Shown: positions 35,098 through 46,737 of the stretch, one piece after another
How the letters are laid out: every line of letters starts with the position of its first letter
How positions within the stretch are numbered: position 1 is the first letter of the stretch
Source of the DNA: Bryum argenteum
Taxonomy: Eukaryota; Streptophyta; Bryopsida; Bryales; Bryaceae
Assembly (NCBI GenBank): GCA_037043015.1
Contig: CM073323.1
Coordinates: 3,844,001 to 3,908,000, forward strand
Length of the DNA: 64,000 bases
Reading direction: 5' to 3'
Translations under genes and position numbers: made by a program
Notes under the pieces: model-generated
Databases searched by the model: none
The model's input: the letters and a program-made list of their open reading frames with translations, nothing else
What the model was told of the DNA's origin: nothing

Positions 35098-35661
35098 GCC
35101 GCTTCACACTATGGCCGTCCAAGTCGAGAGGTCGTGGGATTGAGAGTCCAAACTTTGTTGAGAGTCCAAAGAAATTTACTGAAAATAGCCAATAAAATAG
35201 TGTAATTGGGGCCTTTGGTCGGGCATAGTGTGAAGCCTCCAAAGGCCAAGCCCGAAGTCGAAAGCTTTGGCCATGAACTCCCGTGGCCTCTCAACTTGAA
35301 CGGCTGTAGTGTGAAGCCTCCAAAGACCAAGCCCAAAGTCCAAACCCATATCACTTTATTCCTTGTCCAAGGCATCCTTTTGATCTAACGGCCAAGATCT
35401 TGTCAGTTTTTGAATTTCTTATGAATAAAATGTGACGGCCTCTCGACCATAGTTTGGATCTTGCAAAATGCAAGACCCAAACAAATGCCGAGATGCCGTC
35501 ACCTTGGTCAAAAAGCGTTGCCACATAAGCCATTTGGAGAGCGACGGCCATTGGACTTTTGCTTCTAGTGTGAAGGCTCGAGAGGCTGAAACTATGGTTT
35601 CTTGTAATTTCATTGGTTGAAATTGACGGCCTCTCAACCTTCGGCCATAGTGTGAAGCGGC
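35098..35661. mobile_element. ~564-bp MITE with 20-bp perfect inverted ends
   Basis: GCCGCTTCACACTATGGCCG at 35098-35117 is repeated in inverse at 35642-35661. Variants of the core AGTGTGAAG recur inside (near 35227, 35308 and 35569) next to CTCCAAAG or CTCGAGAGG text. No coding capacity: the open frames on both strands are by-products. End type suggests a hAT or Mutator derivative, but no clear target duplication was found. Confidence 0.75.
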
Positions 35662-35749
35662 TCTGAGTCCCAATTTTAAGGTTTCAAGCTACCAAAATCA
35701 TAAAGAAATACACCGGTCATTCCTCTATCCATATTCAATGTAAAATAGG

Positions 35750-36900
35750 TCCAATTTTAGTCAAATATGACACACTTGAATAAAATATCAAAAATCCTCA
35801 AATATAATTAGTCTACGTCTAATGGATGTAACAATATAACCACATGAATTCTTTCTCATTGTATATCAATTGGTGACAATTCTAATTCTATTAAACGGAA
35901 ACAAAATTAGCTTAAATTAGTAAGGGTCACCTATGTGGAATTCACTCGTGTGTCAATGGGATTGCAAAATCAAATCAATACAATTCATGTCAGAAATTCA
36001 GCATTTACCACAACTGTAACTTATGTACAATCTGATTTGCAAATATTTTAAGTTCAAACTGTAAATTTTTTATGATTTCGTCAAATTTTTTAATCCCTAA
36101 ATGACTTGGGTAACTTAGAAACTTGGGTCACTTAGAAAACTGAGTATAAAATTAGTCAATATATTTCTATTTTTTAATTTTAAAAATAGAATATAATTCT
36201 CTTTCATCCCCCAACGCATGAAAACTCAAATCTGCATCCACAAAAGTGGATTTGAATTTGCAATTGTTCTCACAAAACACCTTGTAGTATATTGAACATT
36301 TAAGAATAGTCTTAGGCAATAATATAAGGTCAAACCCCTTCTTCTAGGCTGCCCAAAATAGCAAAACCTCGAAATCAGAGGCCTTGGTCCTTTAGGGGTA
36401 AAACAAATAATGTATTAACCCCTAATGCTCCAAATAGCCATAATGTGGTTGTTAAGATTTTTAATTTTTTTTAATTTTAAATTTTTTTTTACAAAAACTG
36501 AAACTTTGACTCAATGTATCTCAAGATTCGTACGAGTGAAAGCTGATAAAAATTGGTCACTAGACTAATTTGCAAATTTTAGATATGGTTGTCCAAAGGT
36601 CATTGTTATGCTTCTCCTTTAGGGGTTAACCCCTACCAAGAAGCTCTATAGTGACCTCGAAAACGGCCATTTTTGAGATCCGTAAACTTTTTTTCTTTCA
36701 ATTCAATTTTGGGATATCTAATCGTAGGATCTTGTTTATAAATGTCCTAATTACTCTACCCACTAACTCTTTATCAAATTTCACCATCCTTATTTGAATC
36801 AAAGTTTCAGTTTTTGCAAAAACAACATAATTTTTTTCTAAAGCAATTCGACAACAATGTGGTCGATTCGACTTTATGGGGTTTGATGTGCAAGGAATAT
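35750..36900. repeat. Cluster of TTAA-type family B relics
   Basis: One relic ends TTTAGGGG at 36398 and shares GGCTGCCCAAAATAGCAAAA-like text with the 29.8 kb element in reverse. A 207-bp element with ends CCCCTAA / TTTAGGGG and TTAA on both sides lies at 36419-36625. A further piece starts CCCCTACCAAG at 36630, sharing the same TTAA. They appear stacked end to end. Confidence 0.6.
36419..36625. mobile_element. Short TTAA-flanked element (207 bp)
   Basis: CCCCTAA...TTTAGGGG with TTAA at 36415-36418 and 36626-36629. Non-coding. Probably an internally deleted family B derivative. Confidence 0.6.
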
Positions 36901-37298
36901 GTCAAAATCGAGGGCAATTCCTTCCGCAGCGGGCTTGTAACTTTTCTATGATTTTGAGCTAACCGCCCAACTTGTCAACATAGAAGGAACAAAGGCATTT
37001 GATTCCATGTGTGAATAGGGACAAGCTCTATTATTTCTTGGTGGCCAACAAAGTGAAAAAAATGTGCCAAGTTTCAACACATGGTGATAAGCCCATGCCT
37101 TAAAAGGTTAAACATGTGACAAAACGGTGGAGGAATATTTGGGGAGAATCAAATAAAGTGCCGGCCTAACCCAAAATAAAAAAATCATTCAAGGTGCATG
37201 ACAATCCCCCAGAGATCTCTTTACTGTAGAAAGTTGGACTACTTGAGAGGATCATGGACTCTCTGATGGATGAAGTCATTGCTGAAGGCGAAGTTTAA

Positions 37299-37660
37299 CC
37301 CTTAAACGCCCAAGCAAGCCCGAGGGGCATGATTCCAACAGAATCTTCCCTGTAGCTCTCACTGTACTCAACATTTCACTTATATTTTGATGTCAAACTG
37401 ATCACCTTCTTGTGATGTATTCAAAAAGTGAAATTTCACAATTCAAATCACAATTTGTATGAATGATATTGTGCTTTGAAAGGATTGTGGTAGGTAGGTT
37501 GGGGTTGTACATAACCTTGTAGGAGGTTGCAAGCTCATCATTGATTGGTCTATTCATGATGCCCAAGTTCAAAAAGTGCACTATTCATGATGCCCAAGTC
37601 CAAAAGATGCTGAGATCCAATTTTGGGCTGCCCGTTTCAGACCCCACGGACGTTTAAGGG
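37299..37660. mobile_element. TTAA MITE family A, copy 4
   Basis: 362 bp, ends CCCTTAAACGCC / GGACGTTTAAGGG; left flank TTAA (37295-37298), right flank TTTA (one change). Same orientation as copy 3, opposite to copies 1 and 2. Confidence 0.9.
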
Positions 37661-38106
37661 TTTACTTACCGGAAGACATTCAGTCTCCTCATGACCTAGA
37701 AGAGCAGTCAGCCTTCTGGGCCAATCTGTGAAGCTAGTTTTACTCTATGACCCAAGGTCTGTTGATCATTATGTGACCCTCGGTCTTCCAGTGCTCCCTC
37801 TGCAGGGCCAAGGGCTTGGCGATGTGATCCACTCGCATGTAATTGTTCTCGTTAATTTACTCATACCCCGGAAATTGAAGATACACGAATATTCCTATAC
37901 TCCATTATCCTTGATTCAAACATGTTACGCGTCTTCTCAATAAGTTAGGCATGTGGATTCAAGTACCCTACCACCATAGCACGTTCTGTCCTCAACAAAC
38001 GAATATTTATTTATTTAAAAAACATAAGGTTCGTTTGCTAGAAATAGATTTTTTTGAAGTTCGTTCTTTTGTTTTTTAAATATAATTTCTCAACTTTCGT
38101 ATACCC

Positions 38107-38375
38107 TGTTGTGATAAGCGACTAGCGGAACTCCTCGTAGAGATAGAGGACCACCGGAACTCCCGAGAGTTATTAGGGTAGAGCAGTTAGCTGGGAGTTA
38201 GCCACCTACTACAACTGCGGTTAACTGCAGTTAACTGCAGTTGACTCCGAGTGCCGTTAAGGCGCCGCCTGTTTCACCAACCCCCAGATCATATAAAGCC
38301 CGAGGCTCTCAAGGCCTCACTCACTTTTTCGCTCATTCTTGTTTTGTTCTTCTCTCTCTTTCGATACTCTCAACA
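38107..38375 (+). repeat. 5' LTR of the copia-derived element
   Basis: 269 bp, TG...CA, with CATATAAAGCC as a probable TATA box (38290-38300). Contains three ~10-bp palindromes of the AACTGCAGTT type at about 38209-38240. Confidence 0.93.
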
Positions 38376-39868
38376 CGTTATCAGCACTTTCGCTCTTGTT
38401 TTTTGGTGCTAGGGTTTGAGTTTAGGGTTATTTTTTCTTTGCTTTTTGCTCGTGATGTCTTAATCTCGTTGCTTTTGTATATTTGCTTGTTAGATCTGTC
38501 GGTTTCTCATGTGTATCCAGATCCACCGTCGGCGTTGCTCAATCATAACCTCCTACTTGATTCTTCACGTTCTTCTGTCATTCAAGAAGCTCCTTTCTTT
38601 GTTCTCATATTAAATTGCTTTAGATTGTCTCGAGCGCTCTTTGCTTTTTCAGTTAAAACCCTCGTTTCGATCACCTCTTTTGACCTAATTCTTCTTATTT
38701 TTCGTATTTTTTCAGTTTTGTCTTCTTTTTCATAGTAACCCTCGTCTTGTAACTACTCTTGATGTTCATAACACCGAAGCACCGAAGCAGCCAAGCGCAA
38801 CCCTTGCCACGACAGAGGATTCGGTCGGGGTTATGGGCGTGACGGCTACTCTTGTGGGCGTGAGGGACAACACTATGACTCAAGCCGCCACGACATGTAC
38901 TATTACAACCACCACCGCGACTACTACAGGTACGAAAATGATATCTACCAAGAGACAACACACTCGAAGATTAGAGGAGGAAACCGTCAACAATCGACCA
39001 AATAGTTGGATGAACCAATCTTCCAACCCACACGATTATCTTATTGCGGTGTCCTTACTTTTGTTTTATTCTTAGTGTCGTTTTGTATGTGGACGTGTTT
39101 TACTATCTAAGTCGATCTAATCGATCGGAGGGGTCCGGACCCACCCAAAATGTATGTTATGAGTGTGAGTCTTCTTGTATGTGCGGATCCTGGTTGAATT
39201 GTGATAACCTCACAAGCCGGAAGGCGTAACTTTAAGTTCCTCGAGGCGGGGCAACAAGAGTATTGCCCGGGTTTTCCCCTCCGATGTGATAGAGCAATGT
39301 TTGCTCCTAGCCCACTCTCGGAGTCTGATCAGCTACCGAGACTGAGAGCTAATGGGATCCACTTTTCCATCGCGTATGGAAATGATGAAGAGGTTCTTGA
39401 GCATTGGTGAGGGTAGTGACGCCTTGCCACCGCACAGCGGCAGCCAGACCTAAGCGTTGCATGATGCAAGCTAGCCCCACTTGCAAAAGTGAGGAAGAGG
39501 TTGGGATATAAAGACATGAATGTCTCCCACGCCTATCCCTGTAAGGGTGCCCATGCCTTCTTTTCTGGCCGTCGGCTTTATTAAAGCTAACCTTGGGCAT
39601 TACTAGTTGTGGCACCCTGGGAACTCTAATTGGCACTACCTACTGGCACTACCTGTTGGCACTATCTACTGGATAGACTTATCTCCACGATGTACGACGT
39701 GCATTTCAAGGAAGCTTCATTTTCTACATTATAGGAAACCTACTAACTATACACTTTGAATTGGAAGTGTTGGGGGCACTTTTTAGTGTCTTGGATTACA
39801 GATTAATTGTTATCCAGATGAGAGCAAACTAGGAGTCATATGTCAGGAAGTTACAGAAGAATTTCAAC

Positions 39869-40132
39869 ATGGCGGACACCATCATGATTTCAACATCAAT
39901 GATCGGGAGAAGCAAGACCGGGGAGGATCCATACCGTCCGTGCGAGGAGGAGGAGGAAGAAGTTGATAGACCTAAATACCTCGCAGCAGACCTTGTGGAG
40001 ATGCAGCATGTAGCAGTTACGAAGATCGAATCCTCCAAGAACGTTGCAGACATGTTAACCAAAGTGCTGCCGCCGTTCAAGCACCATGAACTTGTTCAAG
40101 CCGTTGGCATGCGTTCGCTCCAAGACTTGTAA
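39869..40132 (+). pseudogene. Copia RNase H C-terminal remnant
   Basis: The frame reads KIESSKNVADMLTKVLPPFK and then HHELVQAVGM, the conserved C-terminal end of copia RNase H (usual pattern N.AD.LTK.L....F). It is preceded by an acidic run that is not family-typical. The rest of the pol domain is missing. Confidence 0.75.
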
Positions 40133-40223
40133 AGGACACACTCTTTTCTATCCTCGAACTTTTCCCACAGGGTTTTTGTTCAAGGCATAGTTTTTAACGA
40201 GGTGTTCCTTAGTCGAGGAGGAG

Positions 40224-40496
40224 TGTTGTGATAAGTGACTGGCGGAACTCCTCGTAGAGATAGAGGACCACCGGAACTCCCGAGAGTTATTAGGGTAGAG
40301 CAGTTAGCTGGGAGTTAGCCACCTACTACAATCTGCGTTAATCTGCGATTAATCGCAGATTGACTCCGAGTGCCGTTAAGGCGCCGCCTGTTTCACCAAC
40401 CCCCAGATCATATAAAGCCCGAGGCTCTCAAGGCCTCACTCACTTTTTCGCTCATTCTTGTTTTGTTCTTCTCTCTCTCTTTCGATACTCTCAACA
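40224..40496 (+). repeat. 3' LTR of the copia-derived element
   Basis: 273 bp, preceded by the purine tract GAGGAGGAG. Matches the 5' LTR except two substitutions near its start, a CT-run length change, and a divergent palindromic block at about 40326-40360. Confidence 0.93.
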
Positions 40497-40684
40497 TACC
40501 CTTTTGTCACAATAAAGCGGTTTTTGGAAATAATTTCCCAACTTTTGGATACCCTTTTCATAATATAATTTCTCAACTTTCAGTCCCTCTTCACTTGTAA
40601 TTTCTAATTTTTTACGTTTTTTTAGAATAGAATTATTTAGGAACAAATCTGCTATGGCGGTACGGTACTCAAAAGCAGCAATGG

Positions 40685-41055
40685 CTCTATGCATGGTATT
40701 TGATGCATGGTATACATGGTATTTGATGCATGGTATACATGGTATTTGATGCATGGTATACATGGTATTTGATGCATGGTATACATGGTATTTGATGCAT
40801 GGTATACATGGTATTTGATGCATGGTATACATGGTATTTGATGCATGGTATACATGGTATTTGATGCATGGTATACATGGTATTTGATGCATGGTATACA
40901 TGGTATTTGATGCATGGTATTTGATGCATGGTATTTGATGCATGGTATTTTGATGCATGGTATACATGGTATTTGATGTATGGTATACATGGTATTTGAT
41001 GTATGGTATACATGGTTTTGATGTATGGTATACATGGTATTTGATGCATGGTATA
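40685..41055. repeat. Satellite-like tandem array, 23-bp unit
   Basis: About 15 copies of TGATGCATGGTATACATGGTATT-type units (23 bp), with shortened units lacking the ATACATGG part near 40,905-40,960 and some C-to-T changes near the right end. Because 23 is not a multiple of three, the minus strand is open in several frames; these are not genes. Confidence 0.95.
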
Positions 41056-41490
41056 TGACACATACTATATGATAATTCTAACATAGTCCAATCATATCTA
41101 TGTGTAAGAGTCTGCAGCCCCATCCGAAGGGAATTCAACCTGCAACTGGCAGGGATGTATGAAATCATACTTTAAGCGGCCATGGTGCAGTCATCTGAAC
41201 AATTGCGCTGACACCCTTTTCCTTCATTTCGGCCGCACATCTCTCACTTTAGAACATCCCTGTTTACATTATTGCTCTTTAGTCCTACCATTCTAGTTGA
41301 AAGGGTCCTTTCCTTGTCTTCCAACTTATTGTAACCTAACAAGTAGTCATGTGTAAAACATGTGCACTTAAACTCCACTGCTTACTGATGATAACAGCCG
41401 ATCGCTTAGAGCATGCACTGTGGGCTGGAGAGTGGAGTCTTGTTTGGAGTGTGAGGAATCCGAACATAGACACTAGGTCAAGAGGGTTAA

Positions 41491-42419
41491 CCCCTAAAAA
41501 TCCAAGCGTTTCCTCGACCTCCATAACCAAAAACTGCCATTTTTTACCTTCGTTGGGAAATGGGGAAACGGAGAAACTTTTTTTTTCTGGATTTAGACAT
41601 TGAACCGTAAGATCTTGTACCTAACTTGTATACAAAGGACTGGTCAAAATTTCAACCGTTGGATGTTTGTCATTTGTGAGATCATAACAATCAAAGTTTG
41701 TCCAACACTTTTTTTTGCCGCTGCGTGAGAGGCATTGTCTAAATGGTGCCAAGGGCAACTTGATTATTGTTAATCCAAACATTTTTCCGTCATTTTTTTT
41801 CATGTAGGTAATCAAGTTGGGTACGCTCATGCAAAATTTTAGAGACCAATTCCACTTTTTGACCTTACTGTAAATTATTTTATGAAAGAAGGTCTAAAAA
41901 CAACGATACAGTAAAACAAGCACCACATGTGATATATTTAGTTTGAGAAAAATTTGGACGGTGAGTAGGTGCATTTATGAGAATGTGAATTTTGGAAGAA
42001 AAAAAAATCTTGGAAAAATTCCAAATCTCAAATTTTGGCAATTTTTGAAAGAAAAAATTGTAAAATTACTAGAAATTGTGAAGATTGCTTTTGAAAGTTT
42101 TGGAGGCTGCCCCTGTAAAATTGGTAAACTTTTTGACTTCGGATACTTTGGAATTTGAATAGTAATTTGGTAATGAACATATTTCCAAAAAAGAATACTT
42201 AAATTTTTTTATTATAAATGGCCCGTTTTGGACTTGAAACCTAAAAGTTCTAGATGAAGGTTATAAAATTAAACTTTGGCTTTGCAAATTTTACCACATA
42301 CACATTAAAATATGGGGAGCACCCAATCAAAATCTTAGGCAAAAATATCAATTTAACTCCTTAAAATGAGTTGCCCGAAATCTCAAAAAACCGAATCGGT
42401 TTTCCTGGATTTTTAGGGG
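41491..42419. mobile_element. TTAA-flanked element, family B (929 bp)
   Basis: Ends CCCCTAAAAATCC / GGATTTTTAGGGG with TTAA at 41487-41490 and 42420-42423. It has no transposase. It is homologous, in reverse, to 29798-30725 over most of its length although the terminal 13 bp differ after CCC(C)TAAA. Confidence 0.85.
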
Positions 42420-42820
42420 TTAAGGTCTCCGATGCCCTAAATCCAAGTTTTCATGTGCTTTTATTCATATTTTAACCTCCCCATTAACCAATGGAAGAGT
42501 GCCACGTGGTATAGACTTTATTAGCAGAAAATAATTTCTATTATAACTGGCTTGTCAGCAAATGTGATCGGTGAGCAGCTTTTCCTCTTCCCTCTTTGTT
42601 GGCCTACGGGTGGGGCTGCGACGCTTAGCAAAGCGACGCCTGCAATCCAGCAAGCACAAGGCTTGGCATGCTCTTATCTAAAACGGTATGTCAAACAAGA
42701 CGTGGAGGGGTCTTATCGAAAACGACATGTTAAATGAGACATGAGCGCGCGCTTTAAGAGACACTGAGTAAAGGGAAATTTGTGAGATATGACCCGACGT
42801 GGTCCACTTGGCCCTATATT

Positions 42821-42936
42821 CACTAGTAGGAAAGCGTCCTAAGTACACCACACGAGTACACCCCAAAGTGTAAACACCACATGGGTGTACACGTTGGTAT
42901 ATTGCATGGTGTATTTAGGACACTTTTCTACTAGTG
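42821..42936. mobile_element. CACTA-like MITE (116 bp)
   Basis: CACTAGTAGGAAAGCGTCCT at the left and its near inverse complement (GGACACTTTTCTACTAGTG) at the right; the whole element can fold into a hairpin. CACTAGTAGAAAA-type ends occur in CACTA transposons (family knowledge). The short flanks (ATT / ATA) give no perfect target duplication. Confidence 0.7.
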
Positions 42937-43939
42937 ATATCGTCCTAGCCCATGCTCAGACCTCACGCCACATGTCTCTAAATCAAACAAACACTCCCTT
43001 TATCAATTGGTCGCAATGGGGAGGCCTCCTTGTACGAAAGCTTCACTAATTGCATCCCTTCTCATTGTCATCAAATGCTCTATGACGAGAGGGTTCAAAG
43101 AATGTAGGTTGCCCATACTCGAAGTTCAATTCTCTTTGGAATGCCAAAATCTGATGAGGGGTTGCTAACGATTACATTCATTGAGATTACGAAGATGAAT
43201 TTATGTAGAAGAATTATCATTTACCTAAGTAGTGGGTACCTCTGTAATCAAAACGAGTTCATTTTGTCATGTTGAAAATTAAAATGAGTGACGTAGAATT
43301 TAGATTTGAATTACACCACTCTCACCTGTTCATTCCTTACACAACAAAAACAAAGCAATTTCTCAACTATTCCATGGACAACGCATTGTAATAGGGCATG
43401 ATAATGCTTACTCACAAGTTATTATTTGCACATCATGCTCGAATTTGATCAATTCCACAGTTGTCCTTATCCTCAACAGCTTTGTACTTAGATGGATATG
43501 AAATGATAATACACATTATCTGTGACATGTTCTCCCATCAGATTCAAAGTTGAAAAGCTGTGCTCAACATGTGCAAGTTGCCCTACGAAGAGGAGGAGGA
43601 CTAAAAATAAAGCGAAAAAATGCAAGTGATAGGTACATTGGATTCCCACACTTGGCAGGTGAATGCATCTGTCACATCCACACAGATGATGAGACCTAAC
43701 AGTTTGATGGAGAGTGACTCAATAGGGGATTCCAAAACTGCCATCATGGGTTCCCTGACAAAATAGACAGCCCCCCCCCCAAAAAAAAAAAAGAAAAGAA
43801 AAAAGAACGTCCAATCCTTCAAAAAAATGATGAAATCTAGAAATGTTGTAGAAACGTGTGGAATTTCCACTAAGTTCTAAGGGCATGGCCATCCTTAGAC
43901 AGGAGTTGAACACTGAAAAAGTCGGATCCGTGTCCTTTT
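42937..43939. other. Gene-free interval
   Basis: No domain-bearing frame. A poly-C/poly-A run (C10 then A12) lies near 43771-43792. Confidence 0.5.
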
Positions 43940-44068
43940 GGAGTTGCGAGCCCTGAATACATTCGAAGCCCCCACCCAGAATGGAGTTGCAAGCCCTGAA
44001 TACATTCGAAGCCCCCACCCAGAATGGAGTTGCAAGCCCTGAATACATCCGGAGCCCCCACCCAGAAT
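43940..44068. repeat. 43-bp tandem repeat x3
   Basis: Three units of GGAGTTGCAAGCCCTGAATA...CCCCCACCCAGAAT; units 1 and 2 differ at one base, and unit 3 has two more changes. Open antisense frames through it reflect the repeat. Confidence 0.95.
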
Positions 44069-45145
44069 TCAACCCGAGCCCCATGTATTCCCATCTGCGC
44101 GCTCCCCCAAATCACATGTGCTTGCCTCTTAGCTATGGACTAAACGAATGTTGCAGTTCCACCTTCGAGAAGCAGTGTCGCAACTCTCAAAAAAGCAACA
44201 CCCATGGATTCAGAGATGTTTTCCATGAACACCAGGAGACAAGAATGGCAAACGATTGAATTTTGAGCAAGCCGGGAAGCTTTCAGTGAATGGGTGGCCA
44301 TGCTCTACAGAATTGAGTCAAAAGATCTGGGTGGAGACTCCACATGCTTCCAGTAGTAGTGATCACGATGGACAAATACCTGACCTTCATAGCCATATCC
44401 GCACATGTGCCCAAATCACTCATGACAAACTTGTCACTCGTCCTCCATAGATCACAATGTATCCAAATGGGACTAGTACACAAAGCCAGTACAAACCAGG
44501 TACATTTACAACTATGTTAATCCTCTATTCCATGGTAAGTAACTCCGTACTCGTTTCTTTGGCCATTTTGCCGTAGCTGACAGATGCTCCCAAGAAGAGA
44601 CCTAACGAAGATTTGACATATCCAAGTCCTATCATACTATCGACGACCTGGTCAGTACTTTCTCAAATCCTCTTCGATCACTGGCACTAGATCGTCATCT
44701 TCATCATACCCGTCTTCTCTAACAGCAATGAGAACTGCTATCTTGTCCGATATCGAAAGCAAGCAAGCGTTACTGCACAACTGTCGAGGTATAAAGCTCC
44801 GATCCGATCACACAACGAAAAAGCTGTTACCGTTGACACAGAATTTGTCGACATAGAGGGACTGACGGAAGCATTCGAAGCGGGTCGACAGTGCTTGAGG
44901 AGAAGCACGCGAAGTAAGATGAGTAATACATATGGGTTATGTTCAATCATACACCATGTACAGCGCCAAACCCCTCCCCCCGTTAACATCCAGTCCTACC
45001 AGTTCTTACAAAATTTGCCCATCATGAGTCTCTGCCACAGTTGGGGTGGACTGCCCTTCTAGAGAGTCCATCGCTCGCTCGACAAGGCCACGCTGGGGTT
45101 CTACTCCTTCCTTCCTTCTCATTCACTCTCACCGCTGTCTACTCG
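44069..45145. other. Gene-free interval, 3' side of the SRS gene
   Basis: Nothing recognised apart from the expected SRS 3' UTR in the last few hundred bases. Confidence 0.5.
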
Positions 45146-46737
45146 CTATTGAAACCATGGTCGCTCACCGCCCAGAAGCGTGTTGTCAGGTCCATACATG
45201 CCGGATGGGTCCAGCAGTGCCGACGACGACGGTAAGTTGCTGCGCCCGCCCCCGCCTCCCAACTGAAGCTCACTCGGATTCGACGTCACGCCTTGCTCCA
45301 ACGGCGTATCGTACAGAACGCCCTTGAAAACATGATCGCCAATTTTCACTGTCGCTTGATACGCGAACTCGTTTTGGCCATCTTCCACGCCCGTTACTCG
45401 CACACACTTGAACAAAGCTTGTGCGCGTATCTCCGCCGGCAGTCCTCCCCGAGCTTGAGCTAATAACAGATATCCATCAGTAAACTAGAAAAGCTACATT
45501 CTTATTCCTGAGGGAAAAAGTGCGGATGAGGAAACGCAAGTTGATGTTAGATGGTGTGATCACCTGGTTGGGGCGGATGACCCGAGTTGATATCGGAGCC
45601 GCGGGGTGAATTCGCCGACGCGGTGGTCATAGAGGTGCTGGCGCCGGCCGGAGCAGCGAGCGCCAGGATGCGGGCGCGCTTCGACTTGGGCCGCGGTTGG
45701 CCGGCTGCTGCAGCAGCGGCCTCGGCTTGTTGACGCTCCCGGCGCTTGGATGCGGGCACCCACGTACTCTTCACGTGCGTGGCGCAGTCGAAGTCACGGC
45801 TTTTGCAGCAGGTGCGACATCGCTGAAACGAGCAATCCTTCTTCGCCTGGTTCCCACACTCCTGGCACGCTGTCGAGCCGTGCCCCATCGCCTTAGGGTC
45901 TTGCGACTGCACCGGCGGCGGCTGCACCCTCTGCGGCTGATTCCCTGCATCTGTCCCAATTCCCGTTAATCGATCACATGAAAATTGCGAAAAGCTTAGG
46001 GTGGAGGATTGGGAAGTTAGCTAACCTAGTTGGAGCTGCTGATGCACTTGAGCGGCGTCGACATTGGGCGGAGCTCCATCGTGCTGCGGCGGAGGAGCGG
46101 CTTGAAGAGGCTGTACATCCATCACCCGATCCGCGCGAGCCGCCCATGACTCCACTTCCGGCGCATGATGACTATGGTTAGTCCCTTTGTCAACGCTGCC
46201 GCTGCTGCTGCTCTCGCCCTCTCCTCGCCCCGCATCGCCATAATTCGGAGCCTCCCCAACGATATTCACTTGCTGTTGTTGTTGCTGCTGCTGCCTTTGC
46301 TGCTGCAAAGTCTGCTGGTGTTGATGCTGTTGTTGGTGCTGCCGTTGATGCTGCTGGAGGGCGTGGTCCGACTCGCGCTGCTTCAGCAAAGCTTCTGCAT
46401 ACGAGGGGCCAAACTCTTCCCCGCCGCGAGACAAGATGTCACGGAAAATTTCACGCTGCGGACCAGCACCTAGCCCAAGGCCACCATCCGTGAATCGGTA
46501 CCCACCTGCAGCAGGCCGCCCCCACAGCCCTGCATGAGTACCCGGGGGCACAGCTTCGCTCAGGCTGGCCCGCGACGGCGCGTAGCCGAAGCCCAAAGAC
46601 AGATCCCCAGTGTCTTTGAGAGGCCCGCCCCCGTCCGCCCTGCCTGCCACCGACACCCCACCTCCCTCCCCCCCGCTCGTCACCGCCGGCGCCACGCTTG
46701 CCACTCTGGCTACCCAGATCGCATCCCAATTCAACAA
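45146..46737 (-). CDS. SHI/STY/LRP1 (SRS) family zinc-finger transcription factor
   Basis: Exons: open frame 46737-46026, then 45944-45564 and 45459-45146, with GT-AG introns of 81 and 104 bp. Exon 1 encodes [30 protein letters not shown] and a Gln/His-rich tract. Exon 2 carries the family RING-like finger [20 protein letters not shown] followed by [19 protein letters not shown] and a basic KRRERQ stretch. Exon 3 has the second family domain, [20 protein letters not shown], then [14 protein letters not shown], where the usual IGGH reads IGDH. SRS proteins activate auxin-biosynthesis and organ-development genes in plants (family knowledge). The N-terminus is unsolved: exon 1 has no in-frame ATG before residue ~205 and an in-frame TGA lies just upstream, so the start must be in an upstream exon or be non-ATG. 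Confidence 0.93.

Larger units (their letters stand above)
38107..40496 (+). mobile_element. Non-autonomous Ty1/copia-derived LTR element
   Basis: 2,390 bp: 5' LTR 38107-38375, 3' LTR 40224-40496, both TGTTGTG...CTCAACA, with target duplication TACCC at 38102-38106 and 40497-40501. The primer site directly after the 5' LTR is CGTTATCAGCAC, the internal-Met-tRNA type common in plant copia elements (family knowledge). The internal 1.85 kb has only a gag-like remnant near 38.75-39.06 kb and the C-terminal end of RNase H; protease, integrase and reverse transcriptase are gone. The middle (39.1-39.7 kb) is non-coding or captured sequence I do not recognise. LTRs are nearly identical except in one short block. 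Confidence 0.92.

Noticed and set aside
40491..41168. Several 124-225-codon minus-strand frames rich in Met-Tyr-His-Cys-Ile
   Set aside because: They are translations of a 23-bp tandem repeat that lacks stops in multiple frames.
43719..44115. 81-121-codon minus-strand frames with repeated GVASPEYIRS/FRACNSILGG-like text
   Set aside because: Produced by the 43-bp tandem repeat and a poly-A/poly-C run.
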